Shown: positions 6,855-16,768, numbered from the stretch's first letter. The stretch: 42,042 nt of DNA from Clostridiales bacterium (GCA_017617295.1 JAFZWN010000148.1:1-42042); one strand, 5' to 3'. Translations and numbers: made by a program. Notes: generated by a model not told the origin, from the sequence alone.

Positions 6855-9800
6855 ATGGTAGAGATCTATACTGACAGTTCGGCGCTGTGCCGTACCGAAG
6901 ACATCATCCGTAAGGTTATCGGACAGTCGTGGGAGAGAAGGAAGTTCTTCATCGCTCCCGAGTCTTCCAAGGCCTCCGTGGAGAGGGTCATCATATCCGA
7001 ACTCATAAAAGGGGAGCAGACCTCGGGCTCGTCATCCGTATCCCTTCCGGGCGGAAAGGAACTGACAGTGGAGGGAGCTCTCGTTAACGGCGACGTTCTG
7101 TCCTTTATGAGGCTCGCGGGCCGTATCCTTGAGATGTGCGGGGCGCAGACGGGAGCGGGTTCCGACAAGATGACCATGCGTAACGCCGTTTACCGCGTAA
7201 TGAGCGATCGTTTGCAGGAGTTCCGGACTTTTGGCAAGCTCATCGGCAAGTATGAATATATCGATAAGCTGATCGATCTTCTCGGGGATTTCTCCAGATA
7301 CGGGATCGACGAGGATAAGATCGCGGCCGCTTTTGAGACTGCAGAGTCCAAGGAACGGAATATGTATTCCGATAAGATCCATGACTTCAAGCTCCTGGCG
7401 GGTTATCTTTCCGAGATGAACGAGCTTTACGGTCTTACCCTCATGACCGATAATATCGCGATGGCAAACAGGATCCTCCTGAAGACGGAGCGCGATCGAA
7501 GCCTTCTTGATACCAGGCGTTACCGTCCTCTCAAAAAGATGATCGACAGCCGGTTTATAGTCCTCGGATTCGGTAAGACCAGGGTCCTGACTCCCGAGGA
7601 GACTGAGTTTGTGTCACATCTGTCGTCTCTGGGAGCCGAGATACTGTTTTTCCCAGTATATCCGGGATCATCCGACGATACGAGGATATTCTATTCCGCG
7701 GGCAAGGCCTTTACTGAGAATATCTGTAAGCAGATACCCGATACGGTGATAAGGGATATATCAGAGCTTATCGATATCCCCGATATCAAGGGCGATCCTG
7801 CGGTCATAGAAGCAGCCTCAAAGTATGCCTTCGGGGAGGATCTGTCGTCGACGGATCTTAGGAGTGATAATATCGTCACGGCGTCCTTTGAGTCCGTCGA
7901 GGACCGTATCGCTTATGTCTGTAACGAGATAATAAGGCTCACTACGGGAGACACCGGCGTTCCGGATGAGGAGAAGCTGTACAGATACAGGGATATCAGG
8001 ATAGTCTGCGTAGATGATGATATCTATACAAGGCTCGATCCGGTCATGTCGGTATTCGGGCTGGATACTTTTATCGACCGTCAGATGCTTATGGTAAATA
8101 CGCCGGTCTTCAGATATGCGGTGAGGCTTCTTCTTCTGGAAGTCAGCGGTTTCTCGCTTCCCGATGTCATGAGGTTCCTTCGTACCGGCCTTCTTCCGGT
8201 GCTTCCCGAAGTCTGTGATCTTTTTGAGAATTACTGCGTAAAGAGGAATATCGTTCATGAAGGGCGTATGTTCGATCACGATTCTTTCGTCCCCGAGAAG
8301 AAATATCCCATGCGCGTTCTTGCAGACGGGAAGACATATCCTGCTGCGACGTATCTTTGGGAAGAAGTGATGGAGAAGATCCTTATACCTTGCAGAGCCG
8401 TGGTCAAGCTTATAAGCGAAGAGAAGAACCTGAGCGGCAAGGCAAGGATCCTCGCCGAGCATATATCGGGGATGCTCGATATAATAAAACCGCTTACTGA
8501 TGAGATGAGCGTTCGAAGCAGCGAGAAAGCGTCGGCTGTGGCCAACGGCTATAAGGAGCTCATGAAGCTCCTGGCATCCTTTACCGATCCGATGAACGAC
8601 GTGCCCGTAACGATGAAGAACTTTGTGTCGCTCCTTGAGATCGATATGAGGAACAAGGTCCAGGGGACTATCCCTCTTAATATCGATTCGGTCGAGATAA
8701 CGTCACCTTCGAATTCCCACATGACACCCTGCAAGGTCCTGTTTATCCTCGGAGCCAAAAACGATAATTTCCCGTATAAGGGAACGGTCGACGGACTGCT
8801 GTCAGCCGATGAGCTTAAGATGTTCTCGGAGGATACGGGAGTGGATCTGCCCGACAAGGCCGAGAGCAGGAGCAGGGAGGAATTCATAAGCAGCGCGCTG
8901 ATGCTCTCGTGTGTCACGGACAAAGTCTATTTTGTCGGCGAGTATAAGGCCAAGCCATCATCCGTACAGCTTTTTTACGAGAACTTTTCCCTGAGGAAGG
9001 ATATCAATAACTTCAAGAATCCCGTTTTCGGAAAGATACCGGAGAGGCGCCATGATTACAGCATGAGCTCCATCGATCCGGATATAATGAGACGGATCAT
9101 AAAGGACGGTTTCCACATGAGCGTGTCTTCCCTGGAGAAGTACGATAAGTGCCGCCTTCAGTATATGCTGGATTCGATCCTGATGATAAAGCCAAGAGAC
9201 GACGGCAGGGATATCCGTCCCAGCACCGTCGGAAGTATGCTCCACGATATGCTCGAGACGTCTCTTAAAAAGATCTGTGCGGGCAAGACTCCTCAGGAAC
9301 TTGCGGAATATGCGGAACATCTGAGGGCGAACGAAGATGAACTGACCGTGCTTTCCGAGGCGGCATTCAGATCCTATCTCGACAGATCGGATGATCCGCC
9401 GGGCACACATGAAGAACTCTACAGGAATCCCGGAAGGAAGACGAGAAGGATATTCATGTATGTACTGCCGTATCTCCTCTCCGAGGCGGGGGCGAAGAAT
9501 TATGTCCCGACGGGATTCGAGCAGAGGCTCGAGAAGCTTCCCGATCCGCCGAGGATCGCCACGAAGCAGGGGATAACCTTCGATTTTGTGGGTTCGATCG
9601 ACAGGGTCGACACCGATCCATCCACGGGTAACGTTAGAGTCATCGATTATAAGAGCGGAGCCAAGAGTATCGATCTGTCAAAGACCCTGGCCGGACTTCA
9701 GACGCAGCTGTTTATATATTCGGGTTTCCTCGGAAAGAATATCGAAGGTGCCGATGTCGTCGACGCAGGATACGTGGAGATCGGACTCAAGCCCGATCCC

Positions 9801-10196
9801 AAGGGCGTTGTCCCTTCTCCCAAACTGGCAGGTCTCGAGCCTGAAGAGATGGAGATCGTCGAGCAGTATGTGGAGAGTCTGATAGATCAGGGCTGCGAAG
9901 AGATCGCTTCGGGAAGAGCGGACGCAAAGGTTAATTCCAAGTCGGGAAAGGACGGCGCGAAGATATGCGAACTCTGTCCTTTCGCAGGGATGTGCGGCAA
10001 CGATCCGAAGTGCCCTTCATACGAATATAAGGGGTCGTACGACAAGTGCAGTCTCAGGGGCAAAGGGCGTACAGATCACTATCTCGATATTATGCGCGAG
10101 AGGCTCGGGATAGCTGATGAGACGGAAGAAGGGACTGATGCGGCCGGCAGCGTGACAGTGTCACAAGATAATGGGAACAGCCGGTATCGGGTATGA
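6855..10196 (+). CDS. addB: ATP-dependent helicase/nuclease subunit B (AddB)
   Basis: This 1113-residue protein partners AddA in the double-strand-break resecting complex. The C-terminal RecB-type nuclease domain has VIDYKSGAK near residue 928. The iron-sulfur staple is complete: one Cys in KYDKCRLQYM near 766, then CELCPFAGMC (CxxCx5C) near 1037. The start at 6855 has a GGAGG site and follows the promoter; an in-frame ATG at 6801 lies inside the upstream terminator and is rejected. Oddly, the N-terminus (MVEIYTDSSALCRTEDI) lacks the Walker A GxxGSGKT present in Bacillus AddB, so this subunit probably does not bind ATP there. The addA start is 55 bases downstream. Confidence 0.9.
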   Translation: MVEIYTDSSALCRTEDIIRKVIGQSWERRKFFIAPESSKASVERVIISELIKGEQTSGSSSVSLPGGKELTVEGALVNGDVLSFMRLAGRILEMCGAQTGAGSDKMTMRNAVYRVMSDRLQEFRTFGKLIGKYEYIDKLIDLLGDFSRYGIDEDKIAAAFETAESKERNMYSDKIHDFKLLAGYLSEMNELYGLTLMTDNIAMANRILLKTERDRSLLDTRRYRPLKKMIDSRFIVLGFGKTRVLTPEETEFVSHLSSLGAEILFFPVYPGSSDDTRIFYSAGKAFTENICKQIPDTVIRDISELIDIPDIKGDPAVIEAASKYAFGEDLSSTDLRSDNIVTASFESVEDRIAYVCNEIIRLTTGDTGVPDEEKLYRYRDIRIVCVDDDIYTRLDPVMSVFGLDTFIDRQMLMVNTPVFRYAVRLLLLEVSGFSLPDVMRFLRTGLLPVLPEVCDLFENYCVKRNIVHEGRMFDHDSFVPEKKYPMRVLADGKTYPAATYLWEEVMEKILIPCRAVVKLISEEKNLSGKARILAEHISGMLDIIKPLTDEMSVRSSEKASAVANGYKELMKLLASFTDPMNDVPVTMKNFVSLLEIDMRNKVQGTIPLNIDSVEITSPSNSHMTPCKVLFILGAKNDNFPYKGTVDGLLSADELKMFSEDTGVDLPDKAESRSREEFISSALMLSCVTDKVYFVGEYKAKPSSVQLFYENFSLRKDINNFKNPVFGKIPERRHDYSMSSIDPDIMRRIIKDGFHMSVSSLEKYDKCRLQYMLDSILMIKPRDDGRDIRPSTVGSMLHDMLETSLKKICAGKTPQELAEYAEHLRANEDELTVLSEAAFRSYLDRSDDPPGTHEELYRNPGRKTRRIFMYVLPYLLSEAGAKNYVPTGFEQRLEKLPDPPRIATKQGITFDFVGSIDRVDTDPSTGNVRVIDYKSGAKSIDLSKTLAGLQTQLFIYSGFLGKNIEGADVVDAGYVEIGLKPDPKGVVPSPKLAGLEPEEMEIVEQYVESLIDQGCEEIASGRADAKVNSKSGKDGAKICELCPFAGMCGNDPKCPSYEYKGSYDKCSLRGKGRTDHYLDIMRERLGIADETEEGTDAAGSVTVSQDNGNSRYRV

Positions 10197-10250
10197 AGCG
10201 GGAAACAATGCAGCAGCAGAAAACGTAACGGGAGCAGAGAGGGAATAAAG

Positions 10251-13200
10251 ATGAAGTTTAACCCGGTTGGAAATCAGGGAGAAGCGATCAAAGCGGGGAT
10301 CGGGAATATCCTCGTTTCCGCCGCTGCGGGTTCCGGCAAGACGACGGTACTGGTCGAGAGGATAGTAAGTAAGCTCGTAAGCGGGGAACTGTCACTCGAC
10401 AAGGTCCTTGTCGTGACGTTTACGAACGAAGCCGCGGATAAGGCGAAAACGGATATCGAGAATAACATCAGATCGAAGATGAGCGATGAAGGATTCCGCG
10501 CCGAATACGGAGAAGAGGCTGTTCGAAGGCTCGCTTCACAGCTGGAACTCCTGCCTGGAAGCTATATCCAGACCATGAACAGTTTCTGTAACCGTGTCAT
10601 AAAGGAGAAAGGATATCTCTGCGCGGACAGTAAGCATGCGGATCTTATGGATCCCGGAAACAGTATCCTTGACAGCAATGAGCTCGATATCATCCTGAGC
10701 GAAGCCGCAGGGAGGGCATTGAGCGGAAGATACGCGACCGATACATCCGATGCTTTCTTTGAGCTCACGGATATGTTCGGCAACGGAAGGACGGACGATT
10801 ATCTTATCGAGGATCTGGTCAAGACATACAGGAAGCTCCGAAGCCTTCCCGATTATCTGAAGACGCTTAACGATTCGATCAGGGCAAGAGAAGAAGCGGA
10901 TTCAAAGGGAGAAGTCATCGGGGTCCGTGAAGTGACCGACCGTGTAGTTGAACTCTGTAAGGAGATCGACAGTGAACTGATCGATGATCTTTGTTCGAAA
11001 GTGGAGCTGATCCCGTTCCTTAAAGCCAAAAAGGCCAATCAGGATAGGCGGGAGGAGTACGACCGCATGCTCACGGATGTGTATTCGTGCTGCCGCGATA
11101 TCATCGAGTGCAGCGAGACAGAGTCCGATCCGATGGCGGTGCTCCGCTTTATAAAGGAAGCCACGTCGCATCTGAAGTTTATAGGTTTCCCTTCGGTAAA
11201 GGACAAGACCGATGAAGAGGTCGAACTTATAGAAGGGTTCAAAGTCGATTTCGGTCCGGTGGCGGCTTTCGCGCTCCTTCTGACCGGGCATCTGGGGATA
11301 AGCGCTCCCTCGGGATATAAGGGATATTCGCAGGCATACGGATTGCCGCCTCTTTTCGGTGATATCATCGCATCCGATACGGAAGACCTTCTGGATCTGC
11401 AGAAGAAGAGAACGGAAAGATCGCGTGTATATGCAGAGCTTCTCGCTTCGATAGATGAGGAATACGCGCTTATAAAGACCGGTATCCATGGCATGGATTT
11501 TGCCGATCAGGAGCACCTGGCCAAGATGATCCTGGATACGGAAGAAGGAAGCGGCTACTACAGGAATAAGTTCCTTGAGATCTATATCGACGAGTATCAG
11601 GATAACAGCTGCCTTCAGGATGCAGTGATCGCCCTGATATCGCGCCCCGAAGGCAATGTCTTCAGAGTCGGCGATGTCAAGCAGAGCATCTATAAGTTCA
11701 GGTACGCCGAGCCGTCGCTTTTTATCGGAAGGATGGAGGAGTATCAGAAGGAAGGTTCGAACGGACGGCTCATTACACTTAACTATAATCTCCGAAGCAC
11801 CAAACAGATACTCGGATTCGTAAACGATATCTTTGTTCAGGTCATGACCAGGGAAGGTGCCGAGATCGAATACGATGAGGAGCAGAGGCTTAACTGGCTT
11901 CCTGAGACAGCGGAAGGCGAAGTCCCGAGACTTCTTATCTCCGACTGTTCTTCCGATACCGAGGAGCAGGAGTCTTTTAAGCGGGATGTCCTCGCCGAGG
12001 TCAAGAGATACGTATCCCAGGGCTACAAACCTGAGGAGATCTGCGTTCTCACAAGAGGGCGCGATATGGCGTCGAAGCTTTCGTCCCACCTTAATGAGAA
12101 CGGCTTCCCCGCAAGCTATGTGGATCAGCTCTCGATATTTACGGATAATGATATACACGGCGTTATCGATATCCTGATATGTATCGGCAACGAGCTCAGG
12201 GATGAGTATCTGACGGGGGTTCTCCTGTCGGGTTATCCCATGACGAACTTTACGGTGAACGAGCTCGCGAAGATACATGCTTTCTGTATCGGTGAAAATG
12301 AGGAATTAAAAGACCTTCCCCTGATCGACAGGCTCCGCGAATATGCCTCCAAAGGAGATGACACGGAACTCCGCAGACGGACGGAGACATTCCTCGAATG
12401 GTTCAGGGACTTAAGATACGATACGGTGATAACCGATATCGGCGAGATCACGGACCGGATCTACAAGGAGACCGGCATCGCGTCGCTTACGGGAGAGCGC
12501 GGCAACAAGATGGTCAGGTTCAGGGACTGGCTGTGCGAGAACTTCACGAGATACGGAAGTGACATCGCTTCCGTGGCCGCTTCTCTTGAGAAGATGAAGA
12601 TCAATATCGGTGACAAGACGTCAGTGGAGGAGAAACGCCGCGATAAGGATAAGATCGCGTGCATGACGATCCATTCATCCAAAGGCCTTGATTTTAAATG
12701 CGTTATCGTCACTCAGCTGTTCAATAAGAGACGTTCCGGGAGCGATTCCGCGGGCTTCGTCTTCGACGGCAGGATGGGCCTCGTATCGGATGACTTTATC
12801 CCCGGAAACGTCACGAGGAAAAAGGCCGTCGAGAAGATTATCTATGAGGATCACGAGTTCATAGCTTCCAACGCTGAGGAGATAAGGCTTTTATATGTTG
12901 CCCTGACAAGAGCCAAGGAAAGGATGTCCATAGTCCTTCCGATGAAGCTCATATCCAAGTCTTACGGAGAGCTCATCAGGTCGGTCGCCATGTACAGAGA
13001 TCTTAGGTTCAGCAGTAAGTTCTGGCTCTGCGGCAAGAGCAATTCCGCCAGGAAACTTGAATTTCCTTTCCTTGCCGCTGTCTTAAGGACAGAGGCGGGC
13101 GAACGGAAACTGCAGGAACTGTGCGGCATATATGGTAACATCACGAGAGACCGTGTCGAATTCCATACCGGATTTAGGGGTCCCGAGATACTCCTGTGCG

Positions 13201-14054
13201 GTCTTGACGGGACCAAAGACCAGCCTGCGCCTCCCGGGAATGAAGATGATCCCGGCGATCCCGAAGACGGTAACGAGGATGCCGACAGCGATCTCGTTAC
13301 GGGCGATCTGGATGAGATACTGAGCCATTCGAAGGAGATGATCAGACTCTGCGGAACGATAGGCGAGGACGGACGTCCCGTCTTTAAGCCGTACCGCTAC
13401 AAGGATTCGTTCGATGTGCCGTTCAAGGTCTCGGTCACATCCGTTCAGACCGGAGAGATCGTAAGATCGGGAAGCGTCAATCTGACGCTGAACGACTTCT
13501 CGTATTATCTGGACAGGCAGAGGGGATATGTCGGCGACTCGCCGTTCGAGACAGGTTCGTTTGTCCATAAGCTTTTCAGGTTTATCGATATGGAGAAGGC
13601 CGCTGATGACAGTGTGCCTTTCGAAAAGATAATCGATGATCTGATCGGTGAAGGGATAATAAGACCGACCGAAAAGGAGAAAGCGATGAGCTTTTGTGAC
13701 GGTATCTTATCTTTTGCGGGGTCGGATATAGGCAGGAGGCTGATCGCGGCGGATCTCGCGGGCAATGCCGATTATGAGCGCCCCATAGTCTTTGCTACTC
13801 CGGTCTTGGAGGATCACGCGCTCATACAGGGTGTTATCGACTGTATGTTTACCGAAGACGGACAGGCGGTGATACTGGATTATAAGACCACGAGATATAA
13901 TGCGCCGGATGAGACGGCGAGAGCCGCCATGGCAAGGGAGGATTATTCTTTCCAGGTGGATCTGTATGCCGCTGCGGTGGAGGCGGCCGGAATAAAGGTC
14001 AAAGAGAAGTATCTTTATCTTGTACGCTACGGGCAGTTTGTGCCTTTGTCCTGA
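10251..14054 (+). CDS. addA: ATP-dependent helicase/nuclease subunit A (AddA)
   Basis: This 1267-residue UvrD-type superfamily 1 helicase is fused to a RecB-family nuclease. Gln9 in NPVGNQGEAI is the Q motif, SAAAGSGKTT (residues 23-32, Lys30) is Walker A, IDEYQDNS near 446 is Walker B, YNLRSTKQIL is motif IV, and ACMTIHSSKGLDFK and LLYVALTRAKERM are motifs V and VI. The C-terminal nuclease motif is VILDYKTTRYN near residue 1207. With AddB it unwinds and degrades DNA ends until a Chi site is met and then loads RecA. A GAGAGGG ribosome site precedes the ATG. The last 56 bases overlap, convergently, the end of tadA. No SOS box is apparent upstream of the operon. Confidence 0.95.
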   Translation: MKFNPVGNQGEAIKAGIGNILVSAAAGSGKTTVLVERIVSKLVSGELSLDKVLVVTFTNEAADKAKTDIENNIRSKMSDEGFRAEYGEEAVRRLASQLELLPGSYIQTMNSFCNRVIKEKGYLCADSKHADLMDPGNSILDSNELDIILSEAAGRALSGRYATDTSDAFFELTDMFGNGRTDDYLIEDLVKTYRKLRSLPDYLKTLNDSIRAREEADSKGEVIGVREVTDRVVELCKEIDSELIDDLCSKVELIPFLKAKKANQDRREEYDRMLTDVYSCCRDIIECSETESDPMAVLRFIKEATSHLKFIGFPSVKDKTDEEVELIEGFKVDFGPVAAFALLLTGHLGISAPSGYKGYSQAYGLPPLFGDIIASDTEDLLDLQKKRTERSRVYAELLASIDEEYALIKTGIHGMDFADQEHLAKMILDTEEGSGYYRNKFLEIYIDEYQDNSCLQDAVIALISRPEGNVFRVGDVKQSIYKFRYAEPSLFIGRMEEYQKEGSNGRLITLNYNLRSTKQILGFVNDIFVQVMTREGAEIEYDEEQRLNWLPETAEGEVPRLLISDCSSDTEEQESFKRDVLAEVKRYVSQGYKPEEICVLTRGRDMASKLSSHLNENGFPASYVDQLSIFTDNDIHGVIDILICIGNELRDEYLTGVLLSGYPMTNFTVNELAKIHAFCIGENEELKDLPLIDRLREYASKGDDTELRRRTETFLEWFRDLRYDTVITDIGEITDRIYKETGIASLTGERGNKMVRFRDWLCENFTRYGSDIASVAASLEKMKINIGDKTSVEEKRRDKDKIACMTIHSSKGLDFKCVIVTQLFNKRRSGSDSAGFVFDGRMGLVSDDFIPGNVTRKKAVEKIIYEDHEFIASNAEEIRLLYVALTRAKERMSIVLPMKLISKSYGELIRSVAMYRDLRFSSKFWLCGKSNSARKLEFPFLAAVLRTEAGERKLQELCGIYGNITRDRVEFHTGFRGPEILLCGLDGTKDQPAPPGNEDDPGDPEDGNEDADSDLVTGDLDEILSHSKEMIRLCGTIGEDGRPVFKPYRYKDSFDVPFKVSVTSVQTGEIVRSGSVNLTLNDFSYYLDRQRGYVGDSPFETGSFVHKLFRFIDMEKAADDSVPFEKIIDDLIGEGIIRPTEKEKAMSFCDGILSFAGSDIGRRLIAADLAGNADYERPIVFATPVLEDHALIQGVIDCMFTEDGQAVILDYKTTRYNAPDETARAAMAREDYSFQVDLYAAAVEAAGIKVKEKYLYLVRYGQFVPLS

Positions 14055-14499
14055 GCTTTTTGAAGAAGGCCTTCATAAGTTCGGCACACTCGTCCTCGAG
14101 GATGCCGCCTTCGAAGTCGACTGCGTGATTATGGCCGTGCTCTACGTTAAAGATATCGTTACATGAGCATACCGCTCCGCTCTTGGGTTCGTATGCTCCG
14201 AAATACACTTTGCGTATCCTGGCCTGGACGATCGCGCCCGAGCACATCGTGCAGGGTTCGAGGGTAACGTACATATCGCAGTCGTTTAATCTCCAGTCGC
14301 CGGTCTTTCTGCAGGCCTTATCTATCGCGACCACTTCCGCGTGAAGTATCGGGTTATTCTTAGACAGCTTCATGTTATGCGCGCGGGAGAGGACCTTGCC
14401 GTCCTTTACGATCACGCATCCGATAGGGCATTCGTCGCGGTCGAATCCCTTCTTTGCTTCTTTGAGAGCTGCTCTCATGAACTTTATCTTGTCTTCCAT
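13999..14499 (-). CDS. tadA: tRNA-specific adenosine deaminase
   Basis: This 166-residue zinc-dependent deaminase converts A34 to inosine in tRNA-Arg(ACG). The signature is intact: HAEVVAID (zinc His and catalytic Glu) and PCTMCSGAI (two zinc Cys), with the substrate loops ARIRKVYFGAYEPKSGA and SCNDIFN and the family's FFKKLR end. A tail of about a dozen residues is encoded antisense to the last codons of addA. The start codon at 14499 has no Shine-Dalgarno sequence, and a perfect extended -10 box ends seven bases before it. The transcript may therefore be nearly leaderless. Confidence 0.93.
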   Translation of the reverse strand: MEDKIKFMRAALKEAKKGFDRDECPIGCVIVKDGKVLSRAHNMKLSKNNPILHAEVVAIDKACRKTGDWRLNDCDMYVTLEPCTMCSGAIVQARIRKVYFGAYEPKSGAVCSCNDIFNVEHGHNHAVDFEGGILEDECAELMKAFFKKLRTKAQTARSVQDKDTSL

Positions 14500-14506
14500 G
14501 CGTGAG

Positions 14507-14515
14507 ATTATATCA
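14507..14515 (-). promoter_or_regulatory. Extended -10 promoter of tadA
   Basis: Minus strand TGATATAAT is a perfect TGnTATAAT extended -10. A -35 element is not recognisable. The expected transcription start coincides with, or is within a base or two of, the tadA start codon. Confidence 0.6.
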
Positions 14516-14530
14516 GTTTACGGAGAAATT

Positions 14531-14539
14531 TGGTATTAT
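14531..14539 (+). promoter_or_regulatory. Possible extended -10 promoter for the zinc-ribbon gene
   Basis: TGGTATTAT matches TGnTATAAT at all but one position and lies 41 bases before the ATG at 14581. It faces the tadA promoter divergently. Confidence 0.35.
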
Positions 14540-14580
14540 ATTGCTACATGGAATATATTTGGGATGAAAGAGGATAAAGA

Positions 14581-15678
14581 ATGAGACTTAGAAGCATGAG
14601 ATGCCCCAACTGCGCAGGAGCAGTCAAGGAGACGGAAGACGGCAGATGCTATTGTGACAGCTGCGGAACTACCTTCATGATCGATATGGATCCTGAAGAC
14701 GTCGAATATGAGAAGATCAAGAGAGCCGACCGCGCGAAAAAGGAGATCGAGCGGAAAAGCAGGGAGATCCCACAGCAGGTAAATCACACAGTTAATACAG
14801 TTGATGCTTTTGATCATCAGGTCGAGAGCACCGGGTCGGACGATCCCATGATGAAGACATTTATGGTTCCGTTTATCCTGATAGTGCCGATCGGTATTAT
14901 GGTCCTGATAGCCGTTATATCCAGCTCGAATTTAGATACTTATACCACGACAAGGAGAACATTCGGGGGATTGAACACGTACAGGACATATACCACTGTC
15001 GATTATGCCCAGATCAGCAGGGAAGTGGAATTGCGCTTAAACGGAGGGGGAACAGTTTCGCTTGTGCCGGGAGGAGATATCATCGAGGAATATGTGACGG
15101 AACCCGAGCAGATAATCGCCGATCCCGATTTCATCGAATATATCGACGGGGAGTTCAGGGAATGCCTCTGTGATCCCGAAGATCTTGGGATCACATCTCC
15201 CGGATACGAGCTTGTTCTCGAGGAAGAGCCGGAATACATAACGAGCTATCTGATGTTTCCGGATTCCAACAGCTATGAATATGTTCGCCTTGTAAATATC
15301 TACAGGGTTAGTCTGAAGCTGACTTCTGAAGACGGCACGAGCGATCAGATCATCCTTTATGATTCCGTTGCCGCCGTTGATCCGGTCGTAAACTCCGACG
15401 GCATAGTATCTTGCAGCGGTGCCATAGGAAGAGCGACTTCGCTTCATGAGCTGGACAGTGACTCGGATATAAGCGTTTACGGTTATACGGATATGGAGGA
15501 ACTTCTGGACGCGACTGTCACAGGAGCGAACGGCTATTCCTGCATCGAGTTCATCATGCCCTTCGGTGAGCCGGTATCGGACGATAAGGTATCGGAGGTT
15601 TCCGATCCTGAGCCCACGGAGGACGACTCTGAGGTTACTACCGAGACAGCTGCGGTCACGGAGTCTTCCGGATCGTAA
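14581..15678 (+). CDS. Zinc-ribbon membrane protein of unknown function (copy 1)
   Basis: This 365-residue protein begins with a four-cysteine zinc ribbon (CPNC at 8-11, CDSC at 25-28), followed by a charged linker and one membrane helix at about residues 98-120 (VPFILIVPIGIMVLIAVI). The remaining outer domain of about 200 residues ends in an acidic Ser/Thr/Glu-rich tail (about 335-365). I recognise no catalytic motif. The topology puts the ribbon in the cytoplasm and the large domain outside. Two other zinc-ribbon membrane proteins occur in this window (15903 and 23945); all begin with a similar ribbon but differ in the distal domain. The start is supported by an AGAGG ribosome site. Confidence 0.75.
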   Translation: MRLRSMRCPNCAGAVKETEDGRCYCDSCGTTFMIDMDPEDVEYEKIKRADRAKKEIERKSREIPQQVNHTVNTVDAFDHQVESTGSDDPMMKTFMVPFILIVPIGIMVLIAVISSSNLDTYTTTRRTFGGLNTYRTYTTVDYAQISREVELRLNGGGTVSLVPGGDIIEEYVTEPEQIIADPDFIEYIDGEFRECLCDPEDLGITSPGYELVLEEEPEYITSYLMFPDSNSYEYVRLVNIYRVSLKLTSEDGTSDQIILYDSVAAVDPVVNSDGIVSCSGAIGRATSLHELDSDSDISVYGYTDMEELLDATVTGANGYSCIEFIMPFGEPVSDDKVSEVSDPEPTEDDSEVTTETAAVTESSGS

Positions 15679-15759
15679 AGCCGGGCGTTTTTTCTTCCGG
15701 ATCAGGATAAACAGGATCTTAGTGGAAAGCTCGATCCTGCCTCAGTCGCCGTACCCGCA

Positions 15760-15778
15760 CGTGCGCCCGCAGCGCACG
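15760..15778 (+). terminator. Weak terminator hairpin
   Basis: A 7-bp stem, CGTGCGC/GCGCACG, with a CCGCA loop is followed by CTTTATTATAATT. It separates the two zinc-ribbon genes, but the T tract is broken. Confidence 0.4.
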
Positions 15779-15806
15779 CTTTATTATAATTAATATAAAA
15801 TAATTA

Positions 15807-15835
15807 TTGACAAAGATCGCCTTGCAGAGTATAGT
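15807..15835 (+). promoter_or_regulatory. Strong SigA-type promoter
   Basis: A perfect TTGACA, a 17-base spacer and TATAGT form the best promoter in the window, set in an AT-rich stretch. The leader of about 60 bases contains a small nested hairpin (AATGC...GCATT, with GCGC.TAAT.GCGC inside) followed by TTTT, which could pause or attenuate transcription. It may serve the whole 15903-22651 run including rpoD. Confidence 0.85.
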
Positions 15836-15902
15836 GTAATGTGCTTTTTAATGCGCTAATGCGCCCTGAAGCATTTTTAGATTTTGGAAAAGGTGGTTCT
15901 TA

Positions 15903-16688
15903 ATGGCTACAGTTCAAGGAATGTGCAGAAATTGCGGTGCACTTATCGTTTTCGACAACAGAGATGACCAGTGCGAGTGCGTTTTCTGTAATTGTGTTTT
16001 TCCGTCAGCAGAAGCATTGGAGATAATGGAGAATCCCGAGGGACGTACTTTCCCGAATGAGAAGTTCGAGCCTTCGACTGAGAATTCCCATCACTTCCAG
16101 ACGAGAGTCTATTCTGACGAGAGCATTGAGAAGGCAATCAAGAGAGAACAGCTCTCCAAGGCGAACAATCCCGAGGATACTGTTATCGTAAAGAATGAAT
16201 ATGAGGTCCTGCCCAGCGATGTTAAGGCTCCCAAGAACCTTGTTATCGGTATCGCGGTGGGAGTTGTACTGGCAGTTGCACTTGTTGCGGCTATTGCTTT
16301 CCCTCTCAAGAAGTCGAGGGAAGACCTTACCGGCAGGATCGAATCCGGGCTGGCAGATGTATATAACGGCATTATCACTGTTGATACAAGAGCCGATTCC
16401 GACGGATATATAAGAGGCTATAACATCGACGGTCAGACCGCGCAGAAGGTCAAGCTCCTGACGGCGGATTCCGTTACCGAGGGCCAGGCTATACAGATCT
16501 TTGAGAATTACTGCACTCTCCGTGCACAGGAAAGAGGCACATCGGGCAACATCTATTCCGGTGTCGTAGTGAAGATCTATTGTGACGGCGGCATCTATAC
16601 AGTCGAAGAAGTCAAGGGGAACATTACCGCCGTTTATTCGGACGACGCATCGCTCGAGACGGTCGCTCCGACTGAAGAAGACAGCTGA
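15903..16688 (+). CDS. Zinc-ribbon membrane protein of unknown function (copy 2)
   Basis: This 261-residue protein has an N-terminal zinc ribbon (Cys8 and Cys11, then Cys26 and Cys29, with extra Cys24 and Cys31), a polar segment and one membrane helix at about residues 113-134 (LVIGIAVGVVLAVALVAAIAF). An outer domain of about 120 residues with a YNGIITVDTR...GYNIDG segment follows. No enzyme motif is seen. It has an AAAGGTGG ribosome site. It precedes rpoD by 80 bases and may be co-transcribed with it. The same ribbon-plus-helix plan as the gene at 14581 suggests a shared, perhaps envelope-sensing, role, but this is inference. Confidence 0.75.
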   Translation: MATVQGMCRNCGALIVFDNRDDQCECVFCNCVFPSAEALEIMENPEGRTFPNEKFEPSTENSHHFQTRVYSDESIEKAIKREQLSKANNPEDTVIVKNEYEVLPSDVKAPKNLVIGIAVGVVLAVALVAAIAFPLKKSREDLTGRIESGLADVYNGIITVDTRADSDGYIRGYNIDGQTAQKVKLLTADSVTEGQAIQIFENYCTLRAQERGTSGNIYSGVVVKIYCDGGIYTVEEVKGNITAVYSDDASLETVAPTEEDS

Positions 16689-16768
16689 GGTCAAGACATT
16701 ACCGAGGCGGCAAGAGGGGGGTCCCGTAAAGGACCGTAACGATTAAGTAGAGAAAGGGTTCTATCGTA

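Noticed and set aside
10902..12278. Long minus-strand reading frame (458 codons) inside addA
   Set aside because: It is exactly antisense to well-conserved helicase motifs and has no ribosome site or family features; it is a shadow of codon use.
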